From: Limonium bicolor
Taxonomy: Eukaryota; Streptophyta; Magnoliopsida; Caryophyllales; Plumbaginaceae
NCBI GenBank assembly: GCA_023374045.1
Contig: CM041778.1
Span: 97,528,839 to 97,592,838 of the forward strand
DNA: 64,000 nt
Direction: 5' to 3'
The position numbers and the translations under genes are program-made. Within the stretch, counting starts at the first letter, position 1. Every line of letters begins with the position of its first letter. Under the pieces are notes generated by a model. That model did not search any database. It was not told where the DNA came from and saw nothing but the letters and a program-made list of their open reading frames with translations. This document shows positions 47,038 through 59,029 of the stretch, piece by piece.

Positions 47038-49119
47038 ATAATAAAAGTAAATTCATGAATAAGATGTACATATCATAACAATAAAATAAAAAATGTTTAT
47101 TGTAAAGAGTGAAAATAATTTTGACTAGATATCATAATATAATCTATATTTAGCATTTTATTTTAATACATAATACTCATTTCAACTAACATCTTGTTTA
47201 TAGATTTGATCCTACATCATATTCATCAAATGACACGAATAAACTCCAATGTTAGAATCTTTTCTAATTTATTGAGACACTTAAACAACATAAACACATG
47301 TTGAATTAAATAAGGGCACAATATTTATGTGATTTGGTATATAAACACGTATATCATTCGGAGGAGATAAAGTACCATTATAAACAAAGGTTACAATGTC
47401 CGGCACAAATTTACCCAAACACATATGTTTCTCATAATCCACAGACCACTTAGTTTCCAAGAGTTACCCATGTTCAAACATGTTATAATAAAAGGAGTAA
47501 TCTATATATGAAGGATGAATATGAAGATAAGTAAAACTATTGAGAACTAGATTTCAATAAACACCCACTCAATGATAAAAAAAGTTTAAAATGAGTCTAA
47601 TAAGAGTTACATACAAAATGTGTAAACAAAAGGATTTCTTCGCTCTTCAATGTAAATCTCCATTTTCATCTTGACTAGTTAAAATGTAGGCATAATTCTA
47701 CCTTGGCAAGCATCAAAGCGTTGGTAAAAAAATTCATTAAGGCTTGTTTGGACATGGTGCAGGTAATCAGTCATTCTTGGATGTAATCAACACATCATCA
47801 TCAAATTAAACAAGCTGGGACGCCATGTTGTCCATCAAAGTTTATAAAAACATACTCTTGTATATAATCAGCACCACCAAAAGAGCACAAGAATGAGAGT
47901 AAATTAATATCGTCTATGACAAATAAGCGACATCCAGTAAACATATCAACACAATCATGACAAAGTTGTGATGATTGCTTTTGCACGAACTACAGACTTA
48001 AGCAATTGGTTACAATGTCATCCTTTCCCAAACCGTAGAAAAAATCCCAATGAAAGTAGGTTTCTCCGGCTTCATATTATCACAAACACTGGTAGGCAAA
48101 GATCTTCAAATAGAGATTGCATAAAGGATCCATCATGTGCTTCTCCCAATAAGATGATTTTTCTTAGAAAAATACAAACTGTTTCAAACACCAAAGTTTT
48201 CTCATTACACTTACCAAATTTTAAACCACAATTTTATCTTAGCCTTGACCATCGCAGTTTATTTATTGGTGGGTAAAAAACTCGGATCTAACATTTACCT
48301 AACCTTCATCATCATGATCGATCAAGAATCACCAAAAGAATATAATTTATTCACTCCAATTGAAGCACTAAATAATGTCATATTTGTGCTACAAATAAAC
48401 ACACATAAGAATCAACAAGCTTCACTTAATCATAGTCGTGCAACATCGAGAATCACACCACCACCACCACCACAAGTCGACATCCCCTCTAAAAGGGTAC
48501 TCACGGAAATAATACTTAAGCTAATCTGAACAATTTAAACAAAGTGACCTTTAGGATACAATATTTAGAAGCATCATTATTTTTTGACTTCTTGCACTTG
48601 ACTTTTCTTTGATAGTAAAAAATTACAATACTCTTGTCTTTTATATCTCCTCACACCTTTGTCTAATAAAAACAAACAACTTCACCAAAATAAAAGAAGA
48701 TGGTGTACCATGAGTGAGAGCATGGATAAACTTCTCAATATGCATTTTGAGATCTCGAATGTCCTTTAACATATCGTCATCATTTGTCTGGTCACTTTTG
48801 ATCATGTAGGTCTCATTAAGTTTTTCTCATAAAGATTTACATTGCTTGTTCCTCCACTTCACGAATAACAAATCTAATGTCACACATCCATACAGCAAGG
48901 CAAAGGATCAAGATGCTCATACTTCTTATCATCTAACATAGACACGCAGATTTACAATTTAGGACCTTCACATCTTTACCACAAACAAGCTGCCTATACA
49001 TCTTCAATATCCCCCACATATGGAAGCTTATTTGATACGATTGTCTAATTACAACTTGAAGATAAGTATGTAACATACCATAAAAAAGAGAAACAATCAA
49101 GTAGTTTATATATAACCGA

Positions 49120-49138
49120 GGGGGGGGGGGGGGGGGGG
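49120..49138 (+). repeat. Homopolymer of 19 G
   Basis: A run of 19 G interrupts AT-rich DNA. Such runs are prone to length error and slippage; no function is suggested. Confidence 0.95.
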
Positions 49139-49625
49139 TTGACACCTTATTAGGCTTTTTTGGTGGGATCCATGGATGGGTTTAGAATTTGTTTACTTAA
49201 ACACAAACCATCATTTCATTTAGTCTTCATTACAACCTTAGAGCACATATAAGCGCCTAACCATAAGCCTACATCCGGCCTTCGTCACAATCATATAGTA
49301 ACATACAAGCGCCTAAACCATAATCATACATCCAAAATCCACATAGGTTTTAAAGATATTACCACTCAAAGCACCATATAAGCAATTGACCAAAACTCTG
49401 TCCAAGAGCTTGAAACCATGAGGATACTATTAAGAGCAACTAAGGCTAGATGGATTGTCACAGTGTTGCAAAGCAGAAGCCATTCTAAGCCTGACTCAAG
49501 ACAAGCTCATTACTACCACTAACGTGACAAAAATAAACCACAAATAACTAAACAATATTAACCACCATTATCAAATAACTTCATCAGCTACTCCATCAGC
49601 CATCATCGGACCCGAAACCATATCC

Positions 49626-49838
49626 CTAACCAAAGCAACCAGAGTACCACAACTTCACTGACTCAATAACACCAAACAAACTTCCCTTATTGAAGGTGAA
49701 CCATCGCTGAGTCAACAAGACCCCATCTTCATCACCACATCTATCAATTCTAAACAAATTGCCTTCAACAACAACCCATCCTTGGGTTCCACTCGCTTCC
49801 CAACCAGCTCTAGAAGAACAACATCTGTAACACCCCAA
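49626..49838 (-). pseudogene. Unrecognised minus-strand gene-like frame next to solo LTR B
   Basis: A frame on the minus strand has protein-like composition (for example WVVVEGNLFRIDRCGDEDG) and runs into the boundary of solo LTR B at 49826. Minus-strand frames continue on the other side (53898-55092), so the LTR may have split a host gene. I do not recognise a family; it could equally be chance frames. Confidence 0.3.
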
Positions 49839-52800
49839 CCGCTAATCCTTCCATTATCCTCTAATCATACTCGTAATTATCTTACTCGCAGCGGAATACG
49901 TACTTACTTACTCCTGGCGGGTGATCACGCCGTTACCATCCAAGACTAACCAGGCTACTAATACTTACAATAACGGTCTGCCGATTAGAATATACTTACT
50001 TTACAGCGCCAAATACTTACTTACATTTGATTACCGAGTATCCAAAATATATGAATTACATTCCAAGACTATTTCCCAAAAATTAAGAATTTATACATCT
50101 ACTCCTTTCTATCCAATCGTAATTCATTATCCAAAAAGGTGTACCACATGGTACACCGGCTACTCAAAAAGGCCTTAGCCGTGTACCACTCGGTACACCG
50201 TTCCAATCTACTAACTACCCCAAAAGAATTCATCCCGGTCCTTACTCGACCATCACGCCTTGCGGGTACCTGTAGAATAAAAACATTCCCCCTAGGGGGT
50301 CAGCTTACGCTGAATATGATAACCGCATACCCCGCGTACTAGCGAGGGTACGCCAACTAATTGGTCGAATACATGCGGTTCGTTTCATTCATACATACAT
50401 ACATACATACATGCTTTATACAATACATTTCAATACATTCATTTCGCAAGGCATACATACGTTCAATTCATGCAAGGAAGACATTACAAGTCAACCGTTC
50501 ATACTTACCAGATACTCACCGCAATACGGAGATACACTTCTCCAATTCATACAAAGGTCTTGTTAGCTTCATTACACACCCGGGTTAATCGGGTGTTCAA
50601 TACTCTTTTACTCAAGGCCAATGACTTACAATAGTCAAGACCGATACACATACATTACTTACTCCTTACTTACTTTACTCAAGTCAAGTCGGTATGACCT
50701 CCGGGCAGGGATTACTACATCCCACCACCGGGCTTTGGGGTGGCCCACTAATCCAGGATGCTACCCATTCAAGGGATTTGGTCCATGGAAAAGATTACAG
50801 CCAGGATTAGGATCCAACCTCTTGTGTTTCCTTATCCTCACGCGTGGCCGAAACTATATCGGACTTCTACTCATTCCATTTTACTCATTACTCATGTTAG
50901 GAGTTAGATTGTTAGGAATTAGTAGAAGTCAGTACTTCATTTCCATACATCAATACAATACACAAGTACTCATCATGTACACACACTTCATCCTCATTCA
51001 TTCATTTCATGAATTATACAAACTAAATGTTCAAGAGCATAAAACAAGAACAATATAGTTCAAACACAACTAAGTGCAATATAAGTCCGATTCGTGCATT
51101 TATCTTATTGGTGATCACATAAGCACATAAATCGGGGTAACCAAGTTAGGATACAGGGTATGAAGAAATCATATACCGTTCACCGTCGTATTCGTACTAC
51201 CGGGTTCCTTCAATGATCAACTATTTGATTCCTATACATACATGAAGTTGTATGATCAATGATCTAGTATTGACCCAACTTACTCCTTCATTAATACTCC
51301 TGATGTATACTTGCTACTCCTTTACAATCATACTTGATTATTAAACCATTCTTTTCCTTATTACTTCTTAAACTTGCTTCCTTCTCATTTACTTATTTTC
51401 TTACCATTACTACTTCATTAATGGTGTATTACTACATACATATGCATATATGTGTATAGGCATATATATATATATACATATGACTACCATTGTCATATAA
51501 TAAAACATTTTTTTTGACTCGACCGACCTTACCCAGGGTCGGACCCAAGGTCGGTCGAAGTCAGTAAGTTTCGTTAAGGCAAAATTCCAGGCTCGACCGA
51601 CCTTGCAAGTCTGGTCCCAAGGTTGGTCCATTCCAGTGAGTTACTTATGTGAAAATTTCAGGCCCGACCGACCTTGAAAGTCCGGTCCTAAGGTCGGTCC
51701 GTTCCAGTATGTTCTGGGTTCGAGTTTTCTGGACTCGACCGACCTTGCCCAAGTTCGGTCCCAAGGTCGGTCCATTCCAGTAGACCTCTGGCCTTCACAA
51801 TTTACGACTCGACCGACCTTGTAAGTTCGGTCCCCAAGGTCGGTCGAAGTCAGAAGACTTCCCGTCTGTGTATTTTAAGGCGCGACCGGCCTTGCGGGTT
51901 CGGTCCCAAGGTTGGTCCGGCCCAGTACTTCAGTTTTAAAATCTGTTTCTTAGTGTTTTACTTTCCCATTGTTTCCCCAATCTTTACCAATACTTCCCTA
52001 CATGTTTACCACTCATTTAGATGCTGCAAATCACCTTAATTCATCCACCAAGCTTGCTACTCAATTTCTACTCAACTTACACAAATTTTCCTCATTTCAT
52101 TTCAACACTTGCAACAGTTTTTACTCCTCTAATGCTACAGATTTTTAAACTCTCTTCTACCTCTCATTACCTCCTCAACTAATGCCACTCCTAGCATTCA
52201 ATATACATTACTTTACATCCTAGCTCCATCCCATTAACAAGCTCCTTTCCAAATCTGTTTCAAGACACTAAACTACTCATTTTAACTCCCCAAATGCACT
52301 TAGTCACTACCTAGGTTAGTTCCTCTTCTTAAACCACTAAGTCCTCAAATTCCTAGATAAAATTTGACATAGTTTCCCCTATAATTCTTACTTTGCTCAC
52401 ACACTATTTCAGCTCACAATTGCTCATTCTCACAACCTGTTTATACAATGCATTATACTCACATTTCAACTTCACTACACACAATAAATTCCTGCACATA
52501 CACATTCAATACCCAAGGTTTACCCAAGCTTTTAAACATCTTTTACAAGTTCAAAAACTGTTTGATTCTCTTCTCCATTACACTACTACATTACTACTAC
52601 TCATACTACATTCATTACTCATTTTTAGATACTTAAAATCTGTTACAATACAATACACAAACTAACTCAAGGTAAGAGTATTTACCTTGTCTTGCTAGTT
52701 TTGATTTCTTTCCTTTCCTTCTCTTCTTTTCCTCTTTCCTTCTTCTCTTGTTCTCGGTTTTTGTTCAAGAATGGCAATGCTACAGCAAGCCATATATACC

Positions 52801-53833
52801 CATACTAGTTTAGCACCTTAACCTTAACTAACCCTAGAATTTAGATGTTTTAGGGTTTAGGAAAGAGTATTACCTTCCAACCAATGAATGAAGTTCTTGA
52901 CTAGCAAGGGAGTAGGATTCCTAGCCCAATGGAGAAGCCAAAATCGGCTGGAGCATGAAGAACAAGGCATTCAAAAACTGAAAATTCTCATAATGCAAAC
53001 AAGGGCTAGAAATGATGGATTTTCGAACTTCTTTTTACCTCAAAGTAACAAGGAGGTGAAGGTGCTTCCAATGGTGGACTCAAACCTTCAAATGGAGAAT
53101 ACCCATGGGAACGAAAGTGGTCATTTTCGATTTTTGGAAAGATGGAAGTGTTCTCCTTTGCAAGGGGATTCCAATGGTATGGTTTTTATGATTTTTGGAC
53201 AAGGTTTGAGCCTTCAAAAATGAGAGAGAAGAAGAGGGCTGTAAAGAGCTTACAAAATCGCCATTGCAAGCTTGAGGAAGAAGAGAGAGTGCAGTCTGGG
53301 GGAAAAAACGTGAGAGAGGGAGTGTGGTAGGAGAGAGAGTTTCTTTTTCCTTTCTTTATTCCTTTGTCCTTTTGTGAGTTACAAATAATAAAGAGAGTGA
53401 GTGAGAGGGGAAGGCTGGCCGGCCCCCATATGCACACACACAGATTTTTAATTTTTATTTGCAAAGTGGACACACTAAGTTTGTTTATTTGCATTCTCAC
53501 CCCACAACTTCCCGGTTGTTACAATTTTTACTAACCGGAACCCGTTTTCCGGAATTTCCTCGTTTAATTGATTTTATTGGTTCCCAACCTTTATTAATGT
53601 TTATTAATGACTATTTGGTTGACCAAAATTGTTACGAGTCTATTTGACCCGCTTAAAGTTGCGTTTTCCCGGTTTCCTTGAAAAACACGCTTTAAGGTTC
53701 GTTTATGCTTTTAACCCATTTTAAAGGTCTGTTTTCTTCAGGATTTGTTCCCCCATGTTTATTTAAGTGTAATCAATCCTTTAAAATTATAATTAGCCTA
53801 ATTAATCACTATTTTTAATTACGGGGTATTTCA
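49826..53833 (-). mobile_element. Solo LTR B (4.0 kb) of a gypsy element, minus orientation
   Basis: It begins TGTAACACCCC and ends GGGGTATTTCA. ACATC flanks it at 49821-49825 and 53834-53838, a perfect 5-bp duplication, and no internal genes are present. A hairpin TCAGC-TTAC-GCTGA sits at 50300-50313. A six-unit hairpin array lies at about 51520-51921. Its body differs from solo LTR A, so it is a different family of the same class. Confidence 0.93.
51520..51921. repeat. Hairpin array in solo LTR B
   Basis: Six units of about 70 bp have arms of the type CGACCGACCTT and AAGGTCGGTCG; the first pair is 51520-51530 with 51547-51557, perfect over 11 bp. Later units differ by a few bases but keep most pairing. 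Confidence 0.88.
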
Positions 53834-53838
53834 ACATC

Positions 53839-55746
53839 ATCCTCTTACTTAACTTCCTCGGCGTCACATGCGAAGGGATTGGTTGCTCCATAAACTTCTA
53901 TGAAGTTGGGACTGGAAATTTGGAGTCAACAAACCCTAATAGATCCATAAAAGAGAAGGATGTCCACAACAGTAAAACCCACCACACTACGGCTAGTCTT
54001 GTTCCAAATATCTTGCTGCCTGATGACGAGCACAAGTACCCCAGCCAAATTGTAGTAAAACCAAATTGAAGCATCCTGTATGCCCTGAAATCCGTCAGTT
54101 TCCAGAAGTGAAGCCAGGCCAAGTGTGGTCTCCTTATCCAATATCTTTGAGTGACCACAATCATCCATCAGGACCATAATCCCATCACATCAAATGGAAT
54201 TGAATATAGTAGGGACTCCATGTTCTTCCTGTTAGGTTGTACAAGAAGCTCGAGTTCACTAGCATCTTTAACTAGAATACCATTGTGCATTATTGTCCCT
54301 CGAGCAGGTGGATGCAATAACGATATTTCCCAGATTGAAGTCCATATCTCCAATCTGTCAGATTGAAGATCCTTAACAGCAACTCAAGACTCCACTGCAA
54401 TAGACTCCATCGCTTTCTTATCTTCCCCGAAGTTGATTGGCCCAGATTGAGCCTCCTTTGCACCAGCTTTCCTAGTGCTTCTACCCACAAAATCAAGAAG
54501 CATAGATTCATGACTGTTCTAGCAAAATATTATCCAGCCATCCTCTTCCCTGATAGGTGCATGCAGTCGCTGGAAAGCTTGAGAGCAAGGACTTGAATGC
54601 TCAAAATTAAGGACCTAGGTTCTAACCATGTCCCCGTCACAATAAAGTAAGTTCATTGCCCCAAATATGTGATTTCAAGTCCACCATCGAATTGGGTTGC
54701 GCAATGAGCTCGAAGTCCATAGCGGTATGAATTTGGTCATCGATGCGTATGAGACCGATACCAATGGAGGAGATAGAGACAAATGAGGAGAGCCAGAGAT
54801 GACTTAGGGTTTTAACAATGGTTGTTGCATAGTGGAAACCGACAGACTGAAGAACAAAGGTTGCCCTGCTACGGAGAAAAGTGGCGATACCTCCTGCCCG
54901 ACGATCGCCATGGATACTCAAATCACCGAAATCTTCACATGAAATTAGAGATGACGCTCCCTGGACTGAAAAAGCTAATGTCTTCTTTTCCCCATCATTA
55001 TCAAAGAGTTCCTCTGCTAAGCCCATCGGGATTGAGGTGACTGTTATAGGATTAACGAAGCAACAAGCAACGAAATCGAAAGAGAAAAACAAGAAGCAAA
55101 AATGAGATGTTGGCCAAAGAGAGCAAGCACATAAACTGAATTAAGAAAGAGTCAAGACTGAGGCTGAATCATAGAGGGAAATGCTGAAGGTAAAAGGGAT
55201 AAGACAAAGGTTAAGGCAAAAGGGCAACACTCCCGCAAAGGTTTAGAAATTATTGGACTTTATTATTTTTTAACAATTTATAGCAGAACCTAATTTGGTT
55301 TTATCTTACGGTTTGAACACTCTGGGGTAGAGTATGTTGACAATTAAATCGTATAATGGGGCATGAACATGACAAGGAGATAAAATCACATGATGGGAAG
55401 ATTTTTAAGTTCTCGTGTGATTTGAACATATACTACATTAAAAAGGGAAGCAACTAAGTAGATTATAAGTAGCGAGTTACTCCACCTACGGTTAATCAAT
55501 TTTGGAACGATGAAACTCTACTAGGCTTATTTAGTAGGTGAAGCAATCAAAACCTCTCCTCTCTCAGAACTCTCAGGACATCAGACCAAGAAACAATTAA
55601 TGACTCGAATGTATTGATGTGAGCATAAGTCCTTTTACATGGCCTATGGTCCCTATTTATAGGCTTGCCACGAGGCTTAACTGCTTTGATCGTGGGTCTA
55701 CCACGTCTCTGGAATATTACAGTACCTGAAGTTACTTTACAGTTTA
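53839..55746 (-). other. Unrecognised gene-like region
   Basis: Several minus-strand frames (53898-54177, 54290-54511, 54637-55092) have mixed protein-like composition, and the last starts with an ATG and runs 151 codons. None shows motifs I know. They could be exons of a lineage-specific gene, transposon debris or chance frames. From 55100 to 55746 nothing coding is seen; a CCTATTTATAGG motif near 55650 could be a TATA-type element. Confidence 0.3.
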
Positions 55747-57253
55747 TGTAACACCCCAACTACTAACAACACGCTTAACAACATATCGCAGCGGAATTCA
55801 TAACTCACAACATCACTTAACTCTCTGGTGTTACACGCCGTTAGCCACCCACGTGGCTAACAAGGCTAACATACATACATTGTACCGGTCTGATGGACTA
55901 AATTCCCGAGCGACTACACATAAATCCCGTTCCATGTCCAACAGTCATTATACACTTACATTGCAGCTGTACCAAGTAATTACCAACTAACGCCGATACA
56001 TTTTCGGTCTTACTACACCTATAATACATCCACCATTCTCATGAATACCACATACAACACTACCCCGTCCTACTCTCGAACGGCTTCCAGTTCCTTGTAC
56101 CTGAAAAGTATGGGAGCCCCCAAAGGGGGTCAGCACCTTTGCTGGTATGGTAATCCCGCAACCCGCATGCTACCGGGCCACGCACAACTATTTGTCGTCT
56201 TAGCATGCGGTTGATTTATTTCAAACATGCACAAACTCACACGTATCATGCTTATAAGCATACATCCGTTAATAGGGCACAAACACAAATTAGCACACAC
56301 ACTCAATAACAACATACTTCACTTAATAACATACTCAACTTAATTCCTCTCCTCTGAGAGGATATAACTTTACTTAGGGAATGCCGGGGTGATATAAGCC
56401 CGAGCACAACATACATACATTTCCTTTACTTGAGTGGCGGCCTCATATAGGACCGATCACAACATACATAGTTTCCCCCTAACTCCAATAGTGATGAGGT
56501 AGGTAAGCCTTGGTTAAGCTTGTGGGTGGTTGTAATTCCAGGAGGAAGAACAACCGTAACATAACAAAGAGGGAGTCGAAGCAAACTTAGGCATCGACAC
56601 CCTACCAACATTATACATAATTTCCCTCCTAGCCCGATGTGGAGGTCGGGTAGGTAAGCTTTGGCTAAGCTAGTGGGAGGTCGAAATCCAATGAAGGAAA
56701 ACAACCCTAACATACCAGGATGGGAGTTAATTCTCATATATGTATTAACTCCCAAACAACACGCGCGACCGGAACAACCGGATTCCTCTCCATACATAAC
56801 ATATACTTATTAGTTAGAGGTTCCCTTATGGAACTTACCACATACATACATCACATAGTGTTACTAACTCGGTTAGACACATAAGGGGTGTAATATCCCT
56901 TTTTAACAAACATGGATAACTGTATCCAGTAACAACAACAACATATCCAACAAGCCACATACATCACACATAATCACAACATACACTAACACACGGATAG
57001 CCGTAGTTAGAACGTTCCCATGGGTTGGGACGTTTATTCCGAATACCGATCTCTTATGTGAACCTAAAGTCAGTTAACTATTATTTAACACATAACTAAG
57101 GTTAAGCGGTATCGGAATTAATTACGCCACAATAATGAATTACTGTAAACTCATTTCATGCTTTATCTTGTAAGGTGGCAAACACACAGAAAAACACATT
57201 GGCATACAAGCCGGTGTAATCCGGTAGGACACAGGTTGCAAGAAAACCATACC
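55747..57253 (-). mobile_element. LTR C (same family as solo LTR A), interrupted after 1.5 kb
   Basis: It begins TGTAACACCCCAACTACTAACAACACGC and follows solo LTR A closely, including the hairpin CAGCA-CCTT-TGCTG at 56131-56144. The match stops at 57253, after a sequence equivalent to about 32152 of LTR A, where LTR D starts. The rest of C must lie to the right of the window. Confidence 0.85.
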
Positions 57254-57505
57254 TGAAATACCCCTGAACACTAAACGCATAAAATCATAACGCGTTTTAT
57301 AATTCGGACATAAAATAACGTACGGACAATTTAATCTAATATTGTGTATATGTGCGAATACGAAAAATACACGTACGTAACGTTACGATATTGTAACGTT
57401 GTAAATAAGTGACAATAATGTCGCATAACTTCGTTACAAAAAAAAATATAATAACACGATATAATGTATAGTCGTACATATATCGTAACGTTGTAAATGA
57501 GTGAC

Positions 57506-57519
57506 AATAATAATAATAA

Positions 57520-57563
<44 letters not shown>
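57506..57563. repeat. (TAA)n microsatellite
   Basis: About 19 copies of AAT/TAA with one interruption, inside LTR D. Flanking TATAATATATAGTC-like sequence is partly duplicated on both sides. Confidence 0.95.
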
Positions 57564-57565
<2 letters not shown>

Positions 57566-57617
57566 CGATATAATATATAGTCACGTGTATATAAAAAAAT
57601 AAACTTGTGTATTGATT

Positions 57618-57725
57618 TTTTTTTTTTAAAAAAAGGGGGAGCAAAGACGCTCCTGCTAAGGTTCAAACCCGAGACCTCCCGTACTTTCCCCAAGCGCTTA
57701 ACTAGATGAGCCATGCTCGAATTCG
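57618..57725 (-). mobile_element. tRNA-derived SINE-like sequence
   Basis: On the minus strand an A-box-like TGGCTCATCTAG (57702-57713) is followed about 32 nt later by a B-box-like GGTTTGAACC (57660-57669). The 3' side runs to CTTTGCTCCCCC and a T/A run. There is no tRNA fold, so this is a SINE or SINE fragment rather than a tRNA gene. Confidence 0.6.
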
Positions 57726-59029
57726 GTAATTGATACCAACGAATTAACACTAGTATCTAGTCTACTAAGGTCACCAAAAAAAAGGGAGAAACAAACACGC
57801 CCTTTTCCACTCATCTGTCTCTGTACATCATCGGAATACAAAAAATAAGACAGCGGACCACCTAACCTCCACAACTCTTGCTTGGTAAACTGTGAGTAAT
57901 ATCTCCTTTAATCCCTTCGATTAATAAACAACCTAACCCATAACCTCCTGCTACTTACTGCACAGTGTGTGCAAGTTCAGAGGACAGAATCTGTCTACTC
58001 CTCTATTTTCATGCGTGCTCTCCAAAATCCAGGCTGTTCCTGGTTGAAGCCACTCAACAGTTACGCCACTAAACCCTGTGCCATCTTGACTCCAGTAAAA
58101 GCTTATCAGCACCTGCTTTCTTTCCATACTTCCACGCCTATGGGGATCAGTGGCAACCAGCAGATAAACTCATAACTCACCAAGCTGCTCTTCCGTTTTT
58201 TCTCTTTTTTCCTCTACTGATGCGGCCCATATCTTCACTCAAATTCCTCTAACTCTTTGCATTCTTCACGTAAGAAACTTGCATGCAACTGCTGGTAGGG
58301 TCTCAGGTAATAGGTGAAGAAAAGAAAAATCTCCTCCATGCTCTGAATCCTCACAACAGACAGCAAGGTATTATTCCTAAGCTAGTTTTTCTTCAGCCTG
58401 GTTCTTCTTTTCGTCTCTGTCTGAAAACCCCTGCTTAAGCCTTTAACTTTCTGCATTTCTTAAGCACGAACCTGGCATGAGAACCTGCTAACACAAACTC
58501 TAGAAGTGCTGGAACAAAACTCCCTCCAAGAGCTCCTAAAGGTAAGACTTTGAGACAGAATATTCTGGTTTCTTAACCCCCTTCCTTGCTTCTTCTGTTT
58601 CATGTCCGAAACAAATACCCACGGCTCACCCAATCTCTCCTCTTGTTTTACCCGAAAGTGCTGCACAAATGTTCCATCAAGGGTTGTGAATTCTGGAGGA
58701 AACACCTGCCTAGACTGAGCTAGAAGGTTACCCAAGGTAATCTCACTAAACACCTGCACAAGTCCTGGTGGTATAACCGTTTTTACAGCAAAATATAAGT
58801 AACTAACTGGTTGGTTCCCTCTTGTTCCTGGTCTGTCATGGAAGACCTTGATGCGTGGCGAACCCACCCTTCAAAACCTGAAAGGAAACCCACGAAGGAA
58901 TAGCTTCTAGCCAAGGTAAGAAAAGAAAAACCACAGAAAAGGAAAATGCAGCAGTTTCAGTCTTTCTTCTCCCGTTAGAGTTTGTGTTCTGTATATTTAC
59001 TTTTCAGGAGAAATGTGAGGGTGGCAAGG

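Larger units (their letters stand above)
45875..49825. other. AT-rich intergenic DNA upstream of RPT5
   Basis: No gene is recognised. The first 200 bases are the RPT5 promoter and 5' UTR region. A candidate MITE lies at about 46113-47037. The rest is AT-rich, with short frames that do not resemble a family (for example a minus-strand frame at 47801-47986) and a run of 19 G at 49120-49138. The part near 49626-49820 may belong to the gene-like region split by solo LTR B. Confidence 0.55.

Noticed and set aside
57618..57725. tRNA gene on the minus strand
   Set aside because: A- and B-box-like motifs are present, but no cloverleaf can be drawn; it fits a SINE.
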